Positions 55,007 to 62,255 of a DNA stretch of 64,000 nucleotides are shown one piece after another; positions within the stretch are counted from its first letter, which is position 1; each line of letters begins with the position of its first letter. Under the pieces are notes generated by a model. That model was not told where the DNA came from, did not search any database, and worked only from the letters and a program-made list of their open reading frames with translations. The position numbers and the translations under genes were made by a program. The stretch is from NCBI RefSeq assembly GCF_015223055.1, contig NZ_JADFBX010000002.1, positions 496,001-560,000 on the forward strand, read 5' to 3'. The stretch comes from Pedobacter sp. MC2016-24. GTDB taxonomy: Bacteria > Bacteroidota > Bacteroidia > Sphingobacteriales > Sphingobacteriaceae.

Positions 55007-56265
55007 GTCTTTTGTTGTTTTTTCTTAGCAGCTGGAAATAATACATTATTCAGAATTAAGCGATATCCAGGTGAATTTGGGTGAAGGTTTAAATCCGTTG
55101 GTGGATCTCCAACCTGATGCTGATAATCTTCAGGATCATGTCCACCATAGAAGGTAAACTGACCTTTACCGATGACACCATTTAAATATCTTACCTCTTC
55201 CGCGCCTTTGTTTTCACCAAGTACGGTAATGCTGGGTTTAACCAGACCTTTCCTAAATGCAGTCGTCTGGCCCATGAAACCTTTAATTACTTTATCATGG
55301 TTCTGTGTGAGCATGGTTGGCACCAGATCCCACTTGGCTGAAAAGTCGAATAAGGTAAAGTAGTCATTGCTTTGATTTAAACTGCGGGTTTGGGTAACGT
55401 CAATGTCCGAAAATTCATAATTATTCGGATTTAAATCTAGATGAAAATCTTTAAAGGCAAATGTCTTATTAAAATTGAGCTTAGCCTGTGCCTGAGGGTC
55501 TGCCGGATCTCCATCAAACATGCTTTCGCAGATGTCTACACCGTCTGCACTTAAAGCGACATCAAAACTATCTGTTCCAGAGCACATAGCAAATAGAAAA
55601 CCACCGCCAGAACAAAATTCCTTAATGTGTTTAGCGACAGCCAGCTTCATTTCTGAAACTTTTTTAAATCCATTTCTTTTCGCTGTTTCTTCCTGGTTTT
55701 TGACATCGTCCCGATACCAGGTTGCATTCCTGAAATTGCTCCAGAACCGGCCATATTGACCAGTAAAATCTTCGTGGTGTAAATGCAGCCAATCGTACGC
55801 CGCAAGTTTGTCTTTTAAAATTTCATCATCATATATAATATCATAAGGAATTTCAGCGTAGGTGAGTACCAGTGTTACGGCATCATCCCAAGGCAATTTA
55901 CTTTTCGGCGAATACACGGCAATCTTAGGTGCTTTTTCAAGTTTTACCATTTCCATGTTTACCTGTGGATCACTGATTTCGTTCAATATACCCGTAACTT
56001 TTCCATCTGCAAGTACCTGGTAAGAAACTCCCCTTGCTTTACATTCGTCTTCTACCGCTTTATTGTATTTAATGAGGAAGCTTCCTCCTCTATAATTCAA
56101 TAACCAGCTTACGTCTGCCTGTTGTTTAATTCCCCAGTAAGCAATTCCGTATGCTTTCAAATGGTTTTTTTGATCTTCGTCCATATAAATTAAAATGGAT
56201 GAGGCTCTGACCAAAATATTGAACATCAGTAGAATAATTAGAACACAAAGTCGTTTAGAAATCAT
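55003..56265 (-). CDS. Secreted GATase1-like protein, function unknown
   Basis: 420-residue exported protein with a signal peptide (about 1-21). The mature start SSILIYMDEDQKNHLKAYG belongs to a Bacteroidota family that, as far as I recall, is often labelled 'asparagine synthetase B', but no synthetase catalytic domain is visible. The middle looks like a class I amidotransferase/ThuA-like fold: IAVYSPKS near 115, YDWLHLHHEDFTGQYGRF, and GGGFLFAMCSGTDSFDVAL with a Cys at a nucleophile-elbow-like position. The C-terminus (FTFYGGHDPEDYQHQ) is conserved-looking. The last bases overlap the convergent porin gene by 4. Function not known. Confidence 0.7.
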   Translation of the reverse strand: MISKRLCVLIILLMFNILVRASSILIYMDEDQKNHLKAYGIAYWGIKQQADVSWLLNYRGGSFLIKYNKAVEDECKARGVSYQVLADGKVTGILNEISDPQVNMEMVKLEKAPKIAVYSPKSKLPWDDAVTLVLTYAEIPYDIIYDDEILKDKLAAYDWLHLHHEDFTGQYGRFWSNFRNATWYRDDVKNQEETAKRNGFKKVSEMKLAVAKHIKEFCSGGGFLFAMCSGTDSFDVALSADGVDICESMFDGDPADPQAQAKLNFNKTFAFKDFHLDLNPNNYEFSDIDVTQTRSLNQSNDYFTLFDFSAKWDLVPTMLTQNHDKVIKGFMGQTTAFRKGLVKPSITVLGENKGAEEVRYLNGVIGKGQFTFYGGHDPEDYQHQVGDPPTDLNLHPNSPGYRLILNNVLFPAAKKKQQKT

Positions 56266-56677
56266 AAGGATATGGCATAAATACGAATGTAATTATATAA
56301 CGTTATAAAAAAAAGCAAATTATAGGCTGCTTTAATAACAGTTATTGAATTCACCCTTAGTTTTAAATTAGGTTGTCGGGCGCATTATTTTTAATTTTTA
56401 TGCCAATTTTTGTAGCGATTGCTTTGAATTATTAGGTATTCATGCTTTGTTTGTTGTTTTTTCTTTTTAAAACGAGGTTTTGTTATGTGATTTTATCTTT
56501 TTTGTAAGCAATTTTGTCATGAATGCTTCTCTTGTTTTGAAATGTCACGTTTGTACATGCTTTTTTTAAGGTGTAAAAACTAATTTTAATTAAAAAATAC
56601 GCTTGTGAAGGGTTAACTATTAGTGTTTTGATTGTGTGAGAAGTATTCACGTGTTAAAAAAAGTTAAATATTTACGT

Positions 56678-56714
56678 GTGTAAAGTACACTATGGTGTAA
56701 TATTTGTATATTTG
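56678..56714 (+). promoter_or_regulatory. Operator-like palindrome and promoter of a putative sRNA
   Basis: GTGTA-AAG-TACAC (56678-56690) is a perfect palindrome placed where the -33 box should be. A third half-site GTGTA is at 56695-56699. TATATTTG at 56707-56714 is a consensus -7 box. There is no TTG at the right spacing, which would fit an activator-dependent or repressed promoter. Confidence 0.5.
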
Positions 56715-56718
56715 TATC

Positions 56719-56917
56719 GTTAATACATCAGAACATATCAATAGCATGAATTAGATTGATAGGTTTCTTAAAATAAAGACAACACAATTCCATGCAATGA
56801 GCTACTGAGTGTAAGTTCATTTGAGCAGTAGGAAGTTTAAAGAAAAACCCGTTCATACAGGTTTATATTTGGTTAGAATAGGGGAGTGTCCGGATGGAAC
56901 AACCCTTTCTTTTTTTA
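56719..56917 (+). ncRNA. Putative small RNA of about 200 nt
   Basis: The unit has a consensus -7 box just upstream and a terminator at its end, with no ORF between. Local hairpins: TATCAAT (56736-56742) with ATTGATA (56755-56761); CTACTG (56802-56807) with CAGTAG (56826-56831); AAACC with GGTTT (about 56845-56864). It does not show rRNA, SRP or tmRNA motifs, and its ends do not pair convincingly, so 6S RNA is not supported. The class is unknown; an untranslated leader or decayed gene are alternatives. Confidence 0.45.
56880..56917 (+). terminator. Terminator of the putative sRNA
   Basis: AGGG (56880-56883) pairs with CCCT (56903-56906), then after an internal loop TGT with ACA and CC with GG around a GGAT loop, followed by TTTCTTTTTTTT. 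The stem is moderate and the T-run is strong. Confidence 0.55.
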
Positions 56918-57084
56918 AAACTAGTATTAATTTTTATAAAACCATCTTAATGTCTTGATTTATTTCATTTTAGTTTTCCACAATAGTCTTAACGTTTTTT
57001 AACATTCTCCCTTTATTATCAATCATACTATTTTATTAATTTCACATCCACTTTCGTTTGTCATTCATTTGATGGCTACGGATT

Positions 57085-57122
57085 GATAAAATTGCATATA
57101 AACGCAATTTTATCTAAGTTTG
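57085..57122 (+). promoter_or_regulatory. Promoter and inverted repeat before the cyclophilin gene
   Basis: TTG (57092-57094), 20 bases, TAAGTTTG (57115-57122). A perfect 11-bp inverted repeat, GATAAAATTGC (57085-57095) with GCAATTTTATC (57104-57114), covers the TTG box and the spacer and abuts the -7 box, the position expected of a repressor site. The leader is about 15 bases. Confidence 0.6.
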
Positions 57123-57141
57123 GCTTTTACAAAAAAATATC

Positions 57142-57603
57142 ATGAGCAAAGCAATAATTAAAACAGATAAAGGCAACATGACCGTTGAGTTTTACGATCA
57201 GGATGCACCTAATACCGTTGCTAACTTTAAAAAATTAGCTAAAGAAGGATTTTATGATGGCGTTACTTTCCATAGGGTGATCCCTAACTTTGTGGTTCAA
57301 GGCGGTTGTCCAAACTCAAAAGATCCTGCAAAAGCACATTTAGCAGGTACAGGTGGCCCGGGTTATAAAATTGATTGTGAGCTTACTGGTGAAAATCAAT
57401 ACCATGACCGTGGTGTGTTGTCTATGGCACATGCAGGAAGGAATACTGGCGGTTCACAATTTTTCATTGTGCACAGCAGAGAGAATACTGCGCATTTAGA
57501 CAGAAATCATACTTGCTTCGGTAAGGTGATTGAAAATGTTGATATTGTAGATGATATCAGACAAGGAGATAAGATTTTAGGTATAGAAGTAATAGCGGAT
57601 TAA
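57142..57603 (+). CDS. Cyclophilin-type peptidyl-prolyl isomerase
   Basis: Cytosolic proline isomerase of 153 residues without a signal peptide (PpiB type). Active-site segments FHRVIPNFVVQGGCP (catalytic Arg), GGSQFFIVHS and AHLDRNHTCFGKVIENVDIV are intact. It is followed after one base by the DUF5606 gene, so the two are cotranscribed. Confidence 0.95.
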   Translation: MSKAIIKTDKGNMTVEFYDQDAPNTVANFKKLAKEGFYDGVTFHRVIPNFVVQGGCPNSKDPAKAHLAGTGGPGYKIDCELTGENQYHDRGVLSMAHAGRNTGGSQFFIVHSRENTAHLDRNHTCFGKVIENVDIVDDIRQGDKILGIEVIAD

Positions 57604-57604
57604 T

Positions 57605-58141
57605 ATGAATTTAAGAGGAATTGTAGCAGTATCCGGAAGACCCGGTTTATTTAAACTGGTAGGTCAGAATAAAGGTGGATATGTGCTGGAAAGTCTGGAT
57701 GCCCAAAAGGTTAAGATTGTAGCCAATATTACTACAACCAAGCTGGCTTCATTAGAAGACATTACTGTGTATGGTGAAGACGATGATTTGAAATTACTTG
57801 ATGTAATGGCAAATATCGCTGCTGCTAAAAACGTACCTGATTTAAAAGCTGATGCCAATGTGTTGAAAGCTTTCTTTAAAGAAGTTGCAGCGGGGCATGA
57901 TCCGGTTAAAGTATATACTTCTGATATGAAGAAAATTGTTAGCTGGTATCATTTATTGAAAGATCTGCCTTTGTTTACCGAGGAAGCTCCAAAGGATACG
58001 GCAGAACATGAAGCGCTTAAAGCCGAAGAAAAGTTAGATAAAAAGCCTAAAGCTGCAGCTAAACCTGCAAATGCCAAGGCGCCTAGTAAAACTGCTCAAC
58101 CAGCAAAAAAAGCGAATATGACTAGCAAAAAAGGAGTTTAG
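57605..58141 (+). CDS. DUF5606-family protein
   Basis: 178-residue cytosolic protein. Residues 1-130 match the DUF5606 family of Bacteroidota: MNLRGIVAVSGRPGLFKLVG, NITTTKLASLEDITVYGEDD, VKVYTSDMKKIVSWYHLL. The N-terminal part looks like a small RNA- or ligand-binding beta barrel. The C-terminal 40 residues are Lys/Ala/Pro-rich (AKPANAKAPSKTAQPAKK), probably a flexible nucleic-acid-binding tail. Function is unknown. Coupled to the cyclophilin gene. Confidence 0.85.
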   Translation: MNLRGIVAVSGRPGLFKLVGQNKGGYVLESLDAQKVKIVANITTTKLASLEDITVYGEDDDLKLLDVMANIAAAKNVPDLKADANVLKAFFKEVAAGHDPVKVYTSDMKKIVSWYHLLKDLPLFTEEAPKDTAEHEALKAEEKLDKKPKAAAKPANAKAPSKTAQPAKKANMTSKKGV

Positions 58142-58160
58142 ACTTCCTGAATTATATTTT

Positions 58161-58189
58161 AAAAAGGCGTTCTATTGAACGCCTTTTTT
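58161..58189 (+). terminator. Terminator after the DUF5606 gene
   Basis: AAAAAGGCGTTC (58161-58172) with GAACGCCTTTTTT (58177-58189), loop TATT. Near-perfect stem and T-run; the symmetry could also stop minus-strand transcripts. Confidence 0.88.
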
Positions 58190-58204
58190 GTTGAAAAACA
58201 ATTT

Positions 58205-58333
58205 TTAAAATAAGAACCAGATAACAGCGAAAGCGATTGCCGAAATTACGATAGCAATAATGTAACTCAACCGGTCGTTCTTTTTATCACTCTTAAATTT
58301 ATAATCCCTTTTATATTCCGATGGTAAACGCAT
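58205..58333 (-). CDS. 42-residue single-pass membrane protein
   Basis: A short frame: a basic, polar N-terminus (MRLPSEYKRDYKFKSDKKND, residues 1-20) then RLSYIIAIVISAIAFAVIWF and a final LF. The hydrophobic span (about 23-42) is one membrane helix, N-terminus predicted in the cytosol by the charge rule. A strong Shine-Dalgarno site (AGGAGG) lies 5 bases upstream, rare in this genome. It is 60 bases downstream of rlmH on the same strand and ends before a symmetric terminator. Not recognised; a genuine small protein seems likely from the start signal and amino-acid pattern. Confidence 0.65.
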   Translation of the reverse strand: MRLPSEYKRDYKFKSDKKNDRLSYIIAIVISAIAFAVIWFLF

Positions 58334-58338
58334 AATGA

Positions 58339-58344
58339 CCTCCT
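58339..58344 (-). promoter_or_regulatory. Shine-Dalgarno sequence of the 42-residue protein
   Basis: AGGAGG on the minus strand, 5 bases before the ATG. It decides the start of this short frame. Confidence 0.6.
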
Positions 58345-58393
58345 TTTATTTAATGATGAAACATTGTTTTATTTTCCACAAAATCAATGCAAA

Positions 58394-58867
58394 TTATTCA
58401 TGATGATAGGGTTCTCCCTTTAATATGCTAAAAGCGCGGTAAAGCTGCTCTACAAAAAACAAACGTACCATTTGATGGGAAAAGGTCATGTCTGATAAGG
58501 ACATGCTTCCATTTGCACGTTTATATACACTGTCATCAAATCCATAAGGTCCGCCAATAACAAAAATCAAGTGCTGAACGCTACCGATCATTTGTTTGTT
58601 CAGGTAGTTAGAAAAGGCCATAGAAGTGTACTTTTTTCCTTTCTCATCCATTAAAATCACAGTATCCAGATTGCTGAGCTGCTTTAAGATCAGTTCTGCC
58701 TCTTTTGTTTTTTGCTGTGCCTCGGTCAGATTTTTTGTGTTTTTTACATCGGGTATAACCAGCAGATTGAAACCAATATAATGTTTCAAACGATTCAGGT
58801 ATTTATCAATGCCTTCGATCAGGTATTTATCTTCCGTTTTACCAACAACGAGCAGGGTTATCTTCAT
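58394..58867 (-). CDS. rlmH: 23S rRNA pseudouridine-1915 N3-methyltransferase
   Basis: SPOUT-fold methyltransferase that modifies helix 69 of 23S rRNA on the 70S ribosome. 157 residues, the usual length. The knot motifs are LIFVIGGPYGFDDSVYKRAN and SLSDMTFSHQMVRLFFVEQL, and the C-terminus YRAFSILKGEPYHHE is near-invariant. It is divergent from the MutS-like gene. Confidence 0.96.
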   Translation of the reverse strand: MKITLLVVGKTEDKYLIEGIDKYLNRLKHYIGFNLLVIPDVKNTKNLTEAQQKTKEAELILKQLSNLDTVILMDEKGKKYTSMAFSNYLNKQMIGSVQHLIFVIGGPYGFDDSVYKRANGSMSLSDMTFSHQMVRLFFVEQLYRAFSILKGEPYHHE

Positions 58868-58872
58868 TTAAC

Positions 58873-58880
58873 TATATTTG
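58873..58880 (+). promoter_or_regulatory. Possible -7 box of the MutS-like gene
   Basis: TATATTTG on the plus strand, about 112 bases before the MutS-like ATG and right next to the rlmH start codon. No TTG box was found, so support is limited. Confidence 0.35.
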
Positions 58881-58984
58881 ATCAATTTGCCTGCATCAAT
58901 CTATTCTTTATCTTTATACACTCGCAATTCGTAACATCTGGTGTTGATCATCGTCCAAGTTTAAAGCAAAATCTAACAGGAATT

Positions 58985-58992
58985 CAAATATA
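58985..58992 (-). promoter_or_regulatory. Possible -7 box of rlmH
   Basis: TATATTTG on the minus strand, directly beside the start codon of the MutS-like gene and about 117 bases before rlmH. No TTG at good spacing was found. Confidence 0.35.
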
Positions 58993-60813
58993 ATGGTAAA
59001 AACAAAAATTAGTATCCTCAATGACTACCAAAATCACGTAAATGCGCAGCAAGTGCAGATTGATACCCTTAAAAAAAGGCTCAATACCATTTCCTTTTCC
59101 AGATTAGGTTTGTTTATTACAGAAATTCTGCTCATTGCACTGATTATTAATTTTGGTTTTTCGACTTTTTTAACTGCATTCTTGATTGTTCCTGTTGTCT
59201 TTTTCCTATTCCTGGTTAAAAAACAAACGGCAGTACAAAACGAGCTGACCTACGCAGGTAAACTGTTGTGGGTGTATCAAAATGAGATTGATCAGCTTAA
59301 GCAGGGAAAAAATGGGTATGATCATGGCGAAGCTTATGCCGATGAATATCACCCTTACTCGTCCGATCTTGATATTTTTGGCTCCGGTTCGCTATATGCG
59401 TTTATTAATCGATGCAATACACAGCAAGGGATGGATTTACTGGCCGCCAATTTAAGCCAGCCTAAAGACAAGCTCGGCATTGAAAAACGACAAGAAGCGA
59501 TTCAAGAATTGAAAGGTCAAATTGACCAGACTTACCATTTCCGTGCTGAGCTGCAGAACCATAAACCTGGTCAGTTGCAGATTATTATTAATAAGTTACA
59601 GCATCAATTGCCAGAGCAGTTGAATTTTACGCGTAAAAAGTCTTTACGCTTTTATATTAAAGTGGTTCCGTTTATCACCATTGGAATTTTCACCACCGGA
59701 TTGATATTTGGGGGCGTAGTCTGGCAAATCTTTGCCCTGGTTGCTGTTTTTAACGCAGCGCTGACTTTGTTAAATATGACGCCTATCAACCAGGTATATT
59801 ATGGTTTTAGTCGAGAATCAAGTTTATTGGCTGCATTTGCCGATACCATCAAATGGACGGAGGATGTGAATTGGAAAAGTACTTACATCGAAGAATTTTT
59901 TGATGAATCCAATCAAACTATACCCATCAGTAAACAGATTAGAAAATTAGCTGCTATTATCCAGGCCTTTGATGCCAGGTTAAATATTATTGTAAGTATG
60001 GTGCTGAACATCTTTCTCGTTTGGGACCTCAGGTGTTCTATCTCTTTATGCAACTGGCACGATCAGTCGGCCCAACAAACCATTAAAGCCATGGGAAGGA
60101 TCAGTCAGTTTGAAGAGCTGATTTCTTTGGCTACGCTAACTTATAATCAGCCGGAATGGACCTTCCCAACAATTGAAGGAGATTTTCATTTGGAAGCGAC
60201 AGCGCTTGGTCATCCCCTGATCCCGGAGCAAGTGCGGGTAATGAACGATTTTCAAGTCGAGTCAAAACCTACGGTAGATATTGTTACAGGATCCAATATG
60301 GCAGGTAAGAGCACTTTTCTAAGAACAGTCGGTATCAATATGACCCTGGCCTTTGCCGGGGCTCCTGTATGCGCTAAACGTATGTCTGTGTCCATTTTTA
60401 AGGTACTGTCGTACATGCGGATCAAAGATTCGCTGAATGATCAGACATCTACCTTTAAGGCAGAATTAAACCGGCTTAAAATGATCTTGGATGCGATACA
60501 TGTGCATCCCAATTCATTTGTGCTGATTGATGAAATGTTGAGGGGAACCAATAGCAAAGATAAATACCTGGGGTCTAAAGTGTTTATTGAGAAGCTGATC
60601 GAACAGCAGACGCCTGCTTTGTTTGCTACGCATGATTTGCAATTGTCTGAGATGCAGCAGAGCTATCCTTTGCAGGTTCGCAATTATCATTTTGATATAC
60701 AGATTGCTGAAGGCGAAATGAATTTTGATTATCAACTTAAAAATGGACCCTGCACTACATTCAATGCTGCATTGTTATTAAAAGAGATTGGCTTAACATT
60801 AAATTCACAGTAA
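58993..60813 (+). CDS. Membrane-associated MutS-like ATPase
   Basis: 606-residue protein of the MutS family lacking the mismatch-recognition domain. Two hydrophobic pairs (about 38-75 and 225-260) suggest membrane association; the middle is helical like the MutS core. The ATPase domain is complete: VTGSNMAGKSTFLRTVGIN (Walker A, about 433-451), DSLNDQTSTFKAEL (signature), VLIDEMLRGTNSKDK (Walker B) and ATHDLQL. Such MutS-related proteins are frequent in Bacteroidota and are unlikely to act in mismatch repair. Role unknown. The GH1 gene follows after 31 bases. Confidence 0.88.
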   Translation: MVKTKISILNDYQNHVNAQQVQIDTLKKRLNTISFSRLGLFITEILLIALIINFGFSTFLTAFLIVPVVFFLFLVKKQTAVQNELTYAGKLLWVYQNEIDQLKQGKNGYDHGEAYADEYHPYSSDLDIFGSGSLYAFINRCNTQQGMDLLAANLSQPKDKLGIEKRQEAIQELKGQIDQTYHFRAELQNHKPGQLQIIINKLQHQLPEQLNFTRKKSLRFYIKVVPFITIGIFTTGLIFGGVVWQIFALVAVFNAALTLLNMTPINQVYYGFSRESSLLAAFADTIKWTEDVNWKSTYIEEFFDESNQTIPISKQIRKLAAIIQAFDARLNIIVSMVLNIFLVWDLRCSISLCNWHDQSAQQTIKAMGRISQFEELISLATLTYNQPEWTFPTIEGDFHLEATALGHPLIPEQVRVMNDFQVESKPTVDIVTGSNMAGKSTFLRTVGINMTLAFAGAPVCAKRMSVSIFKVLSYMRIKDSLNDQTSTFKAELNRLKMILDAIHVHPNSFVLIDEMLRGTNSKDKYLGSKVFIEKLIEQQTPALFATHDLQLSEMQQSYPLQVRNYHFDIQIAEGEMNFDYQLKNGPCTTFNAALLLKEIGLTLNSQ

Positions 60814-60844
60814 TTTCCCATATTGTCTTTTAAAATAAAGCGAT

Positions 60845-62182
60845 ATGATTAAGGCCTCCGATTTTGGAAACGATTTTGTCTGGGGAGTGGCCACTGCGGC
60901 TGCTCAAATTGAGGGTGCTGCAGAAACTTATGGTAGGGGAGCCTCTATTTGGGATACCTTTTCCAAAAGGTCAGGAAAGATAAAAAAAGGCCATCAACCG
61001 ATTGTGGCTTGCGATTTTTATCACCGCTACAAAGATGATGTGGCATTGGTAAAAATGCTTGGCTTTGGCGTTTTCAGATTTTCCATTTCCTGGTCCCGTA
61101 TTTTTCCCTTGGGTGATGGAGCAGTGAATCCCGAAGGAATTGCTTTTTACCATCGTTTAATTGACGAGTGCCTGGCACAAAACCTGGTTCCATATATTAC
61201 TTTATACCATTGGGATTTGCCACAAGCACTGGAGGACGAGGGTGGCTGGACTGCCTATTCGATAAATGATAGTTTCAATATATTTGTTACTTTTTGCGCC
61301 CGTGAATATGGAGATCGGGTAAAGAATTGGATTGTACTCAATGAACCGTTTGGCTTTACTTCACTAGGTTATATGCTGGGTATTCATGCACCAGGAAAAA
61401 CCGGACTGACCAATTTTTTCTCGGCGGTTCATCACGCTGCGATAGCTCAAGCCGATGGCGGTCGGATTTTAAGGGCTGAAGTTAAAAATGCACATATCGG
61501 AACCAGTTTCTCTTGCTCAGAAATATTACCTTATACCCAGAGTGATTCGGATTTACTGGCAGCCAAAAGAATCGATTGCCTGATGAACAGAATGTTTGTG
61601 GAGCCGCTTATGGGCTTAGGTTATCCAACTGCAGACTGGGATGTACTGGAGAAGTTCGCAGTACAGCATTCAACCTGGCGGCATACCGAACGCTTAACGT
61701 TCGAGTTCGACTTTATCGGCATTCAAAACTATTTCCCTTTAACCATCAAATACAATGCATTTATTCCCGTTGTACAGGCCTGGGAAGTTAAAGCAGCTAA
61801 CCGAAAAAAGCCACATACGGCCATGGGATGGGAGATTAATCCCGATAGTTTTATCAATATCATCAAGCAATATGCAGCTTACCCTAAAATCAAAAGCCTG
61901 ATGGTTACTGAAAATGGGGCGGCGTATCACGATAAAGTAAGTGAACATCAGGTTCACGATGAGGCACGAATTGCCTATTTTGAACAACATCTGGCAGCTT
62001 TATTAAAGGCTAAGCAGGACGGGCTCAATGTTACCGGGTATATGGCATGGACTTTAACCGATAATTTTGAATGGGCTGAGGGTTTTAATGCGCGGTTTGG
62101 ATTGGTACATACCGATTTTAAAACACAGGAGCGGATTGTTAAAGACTCCGGACACTGGTTTCAGAAGTTCTTAAATCGATAA
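60845..62182 (+). CDS. GH1 family beta-glucosidase-type glycosidase
   Basis: 445-residue cytosolic retaining glycosidase. Family 1 landmarks: FVWGVATAAAQIEGA at the N-terminus, TLYHWDLPQALEDEGGW, acid/base Glu in WIVLNEPFGFTSLGYM, nucleophile Glu in LMVTENGAAYHD, and the C-terminal AWTLTDNFEWAEGFNARFGL. No signal peptide, so it acts on imported oligosaccharides. Beta-glucosidase or galactosidase activity is likely; specificity cannot be set from motifs. Confidence 0.94.
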   Translation: MIKASDFGNDFVWGVATAAAQIEGAAETYGRGASIWDTFSKRSGKIKKGHQPIVACDFYHRYKDDVALVKMLGFGVFRFSISWSRIFPLGDGAVNPEGIAFYHRLIDECLAQNLVPYITLYHWDLPQALEDEGGWTAYSINDSFNIFVTFCAREYGDRVKNWIVLNEPFGFTSLGYMLGIHAPGKTGLTNFFSAVHHAAIAQADGGRILRAEVKNAHIGTSFSCSEILPYTQSDSDLLAAKRIDCLMNRMFVEPLMGLGYPTADWDVLEKFAVQHSTWRHTERLTFEFDFIGIQNYFPLTIKYNAFIPVVQAWEVKAANRKKPHTAMGWEINPDSFINIIKQYAAYPKIKSLMVTENGAAYHDKVSEHQVHDEARIAYFEQHLAALLKAKQDGLNVTGYMAWTLTDNFEWAEGFNARFGLVHTDFKTQERIVKDSGHWFQKFLNR

Positions 62183-62192
62183 ATTAAAAGTC

Positions 62193-62225
62193 ATAAAAAA
62201 ACTCCCGGTTAATCGCCGGGAGTTT
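62193..62225 (-). terminator. Terminator of aconitase (convergent site)
   Basis: AAACTCCCGG (62199-62208) with CCGGGAGTTT (62216-62225), 7-base loop. On the minus strand a run of seven T follows the stem; on the plus strand the T-run is short. It mainly serves aconitase but may also stop the glycosidase transcript. Confidence 0.8.
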
Positions 62226-62255
62226 AAATCTATGAAATGAATTAGCTTGGGCTAA

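Larger units (their letters stand above)
56266..57141. other. 876-base gene-free region
   Basis: A very AT-rich stretch with no convincing ORF on either strand. 56266-56640: nothing recognised beyond T-rich runs. 56649-56714: repeated GTGT half-sites and a TATATTTG promoter box. 56719-56917: a putative small RNA ending in a hairpin and T-run. 56918-57084: nothing recognised. 57085-57122: an inverted repeat and the promoter of the next gene. Confidence 0.7.

Noticed and set aside
56864..56871. Second TATATTTG box inside the putative small RNA
   Set aside because: No TTG box at the right distance and the only product would be a very short RNA ending at the terminator.
56719..56917. 6S RNA as identity of the candidate small RNA
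   Set aside because: The ends do not pair into the required closing stem and no central bubble with long flanking helices could be drawn.
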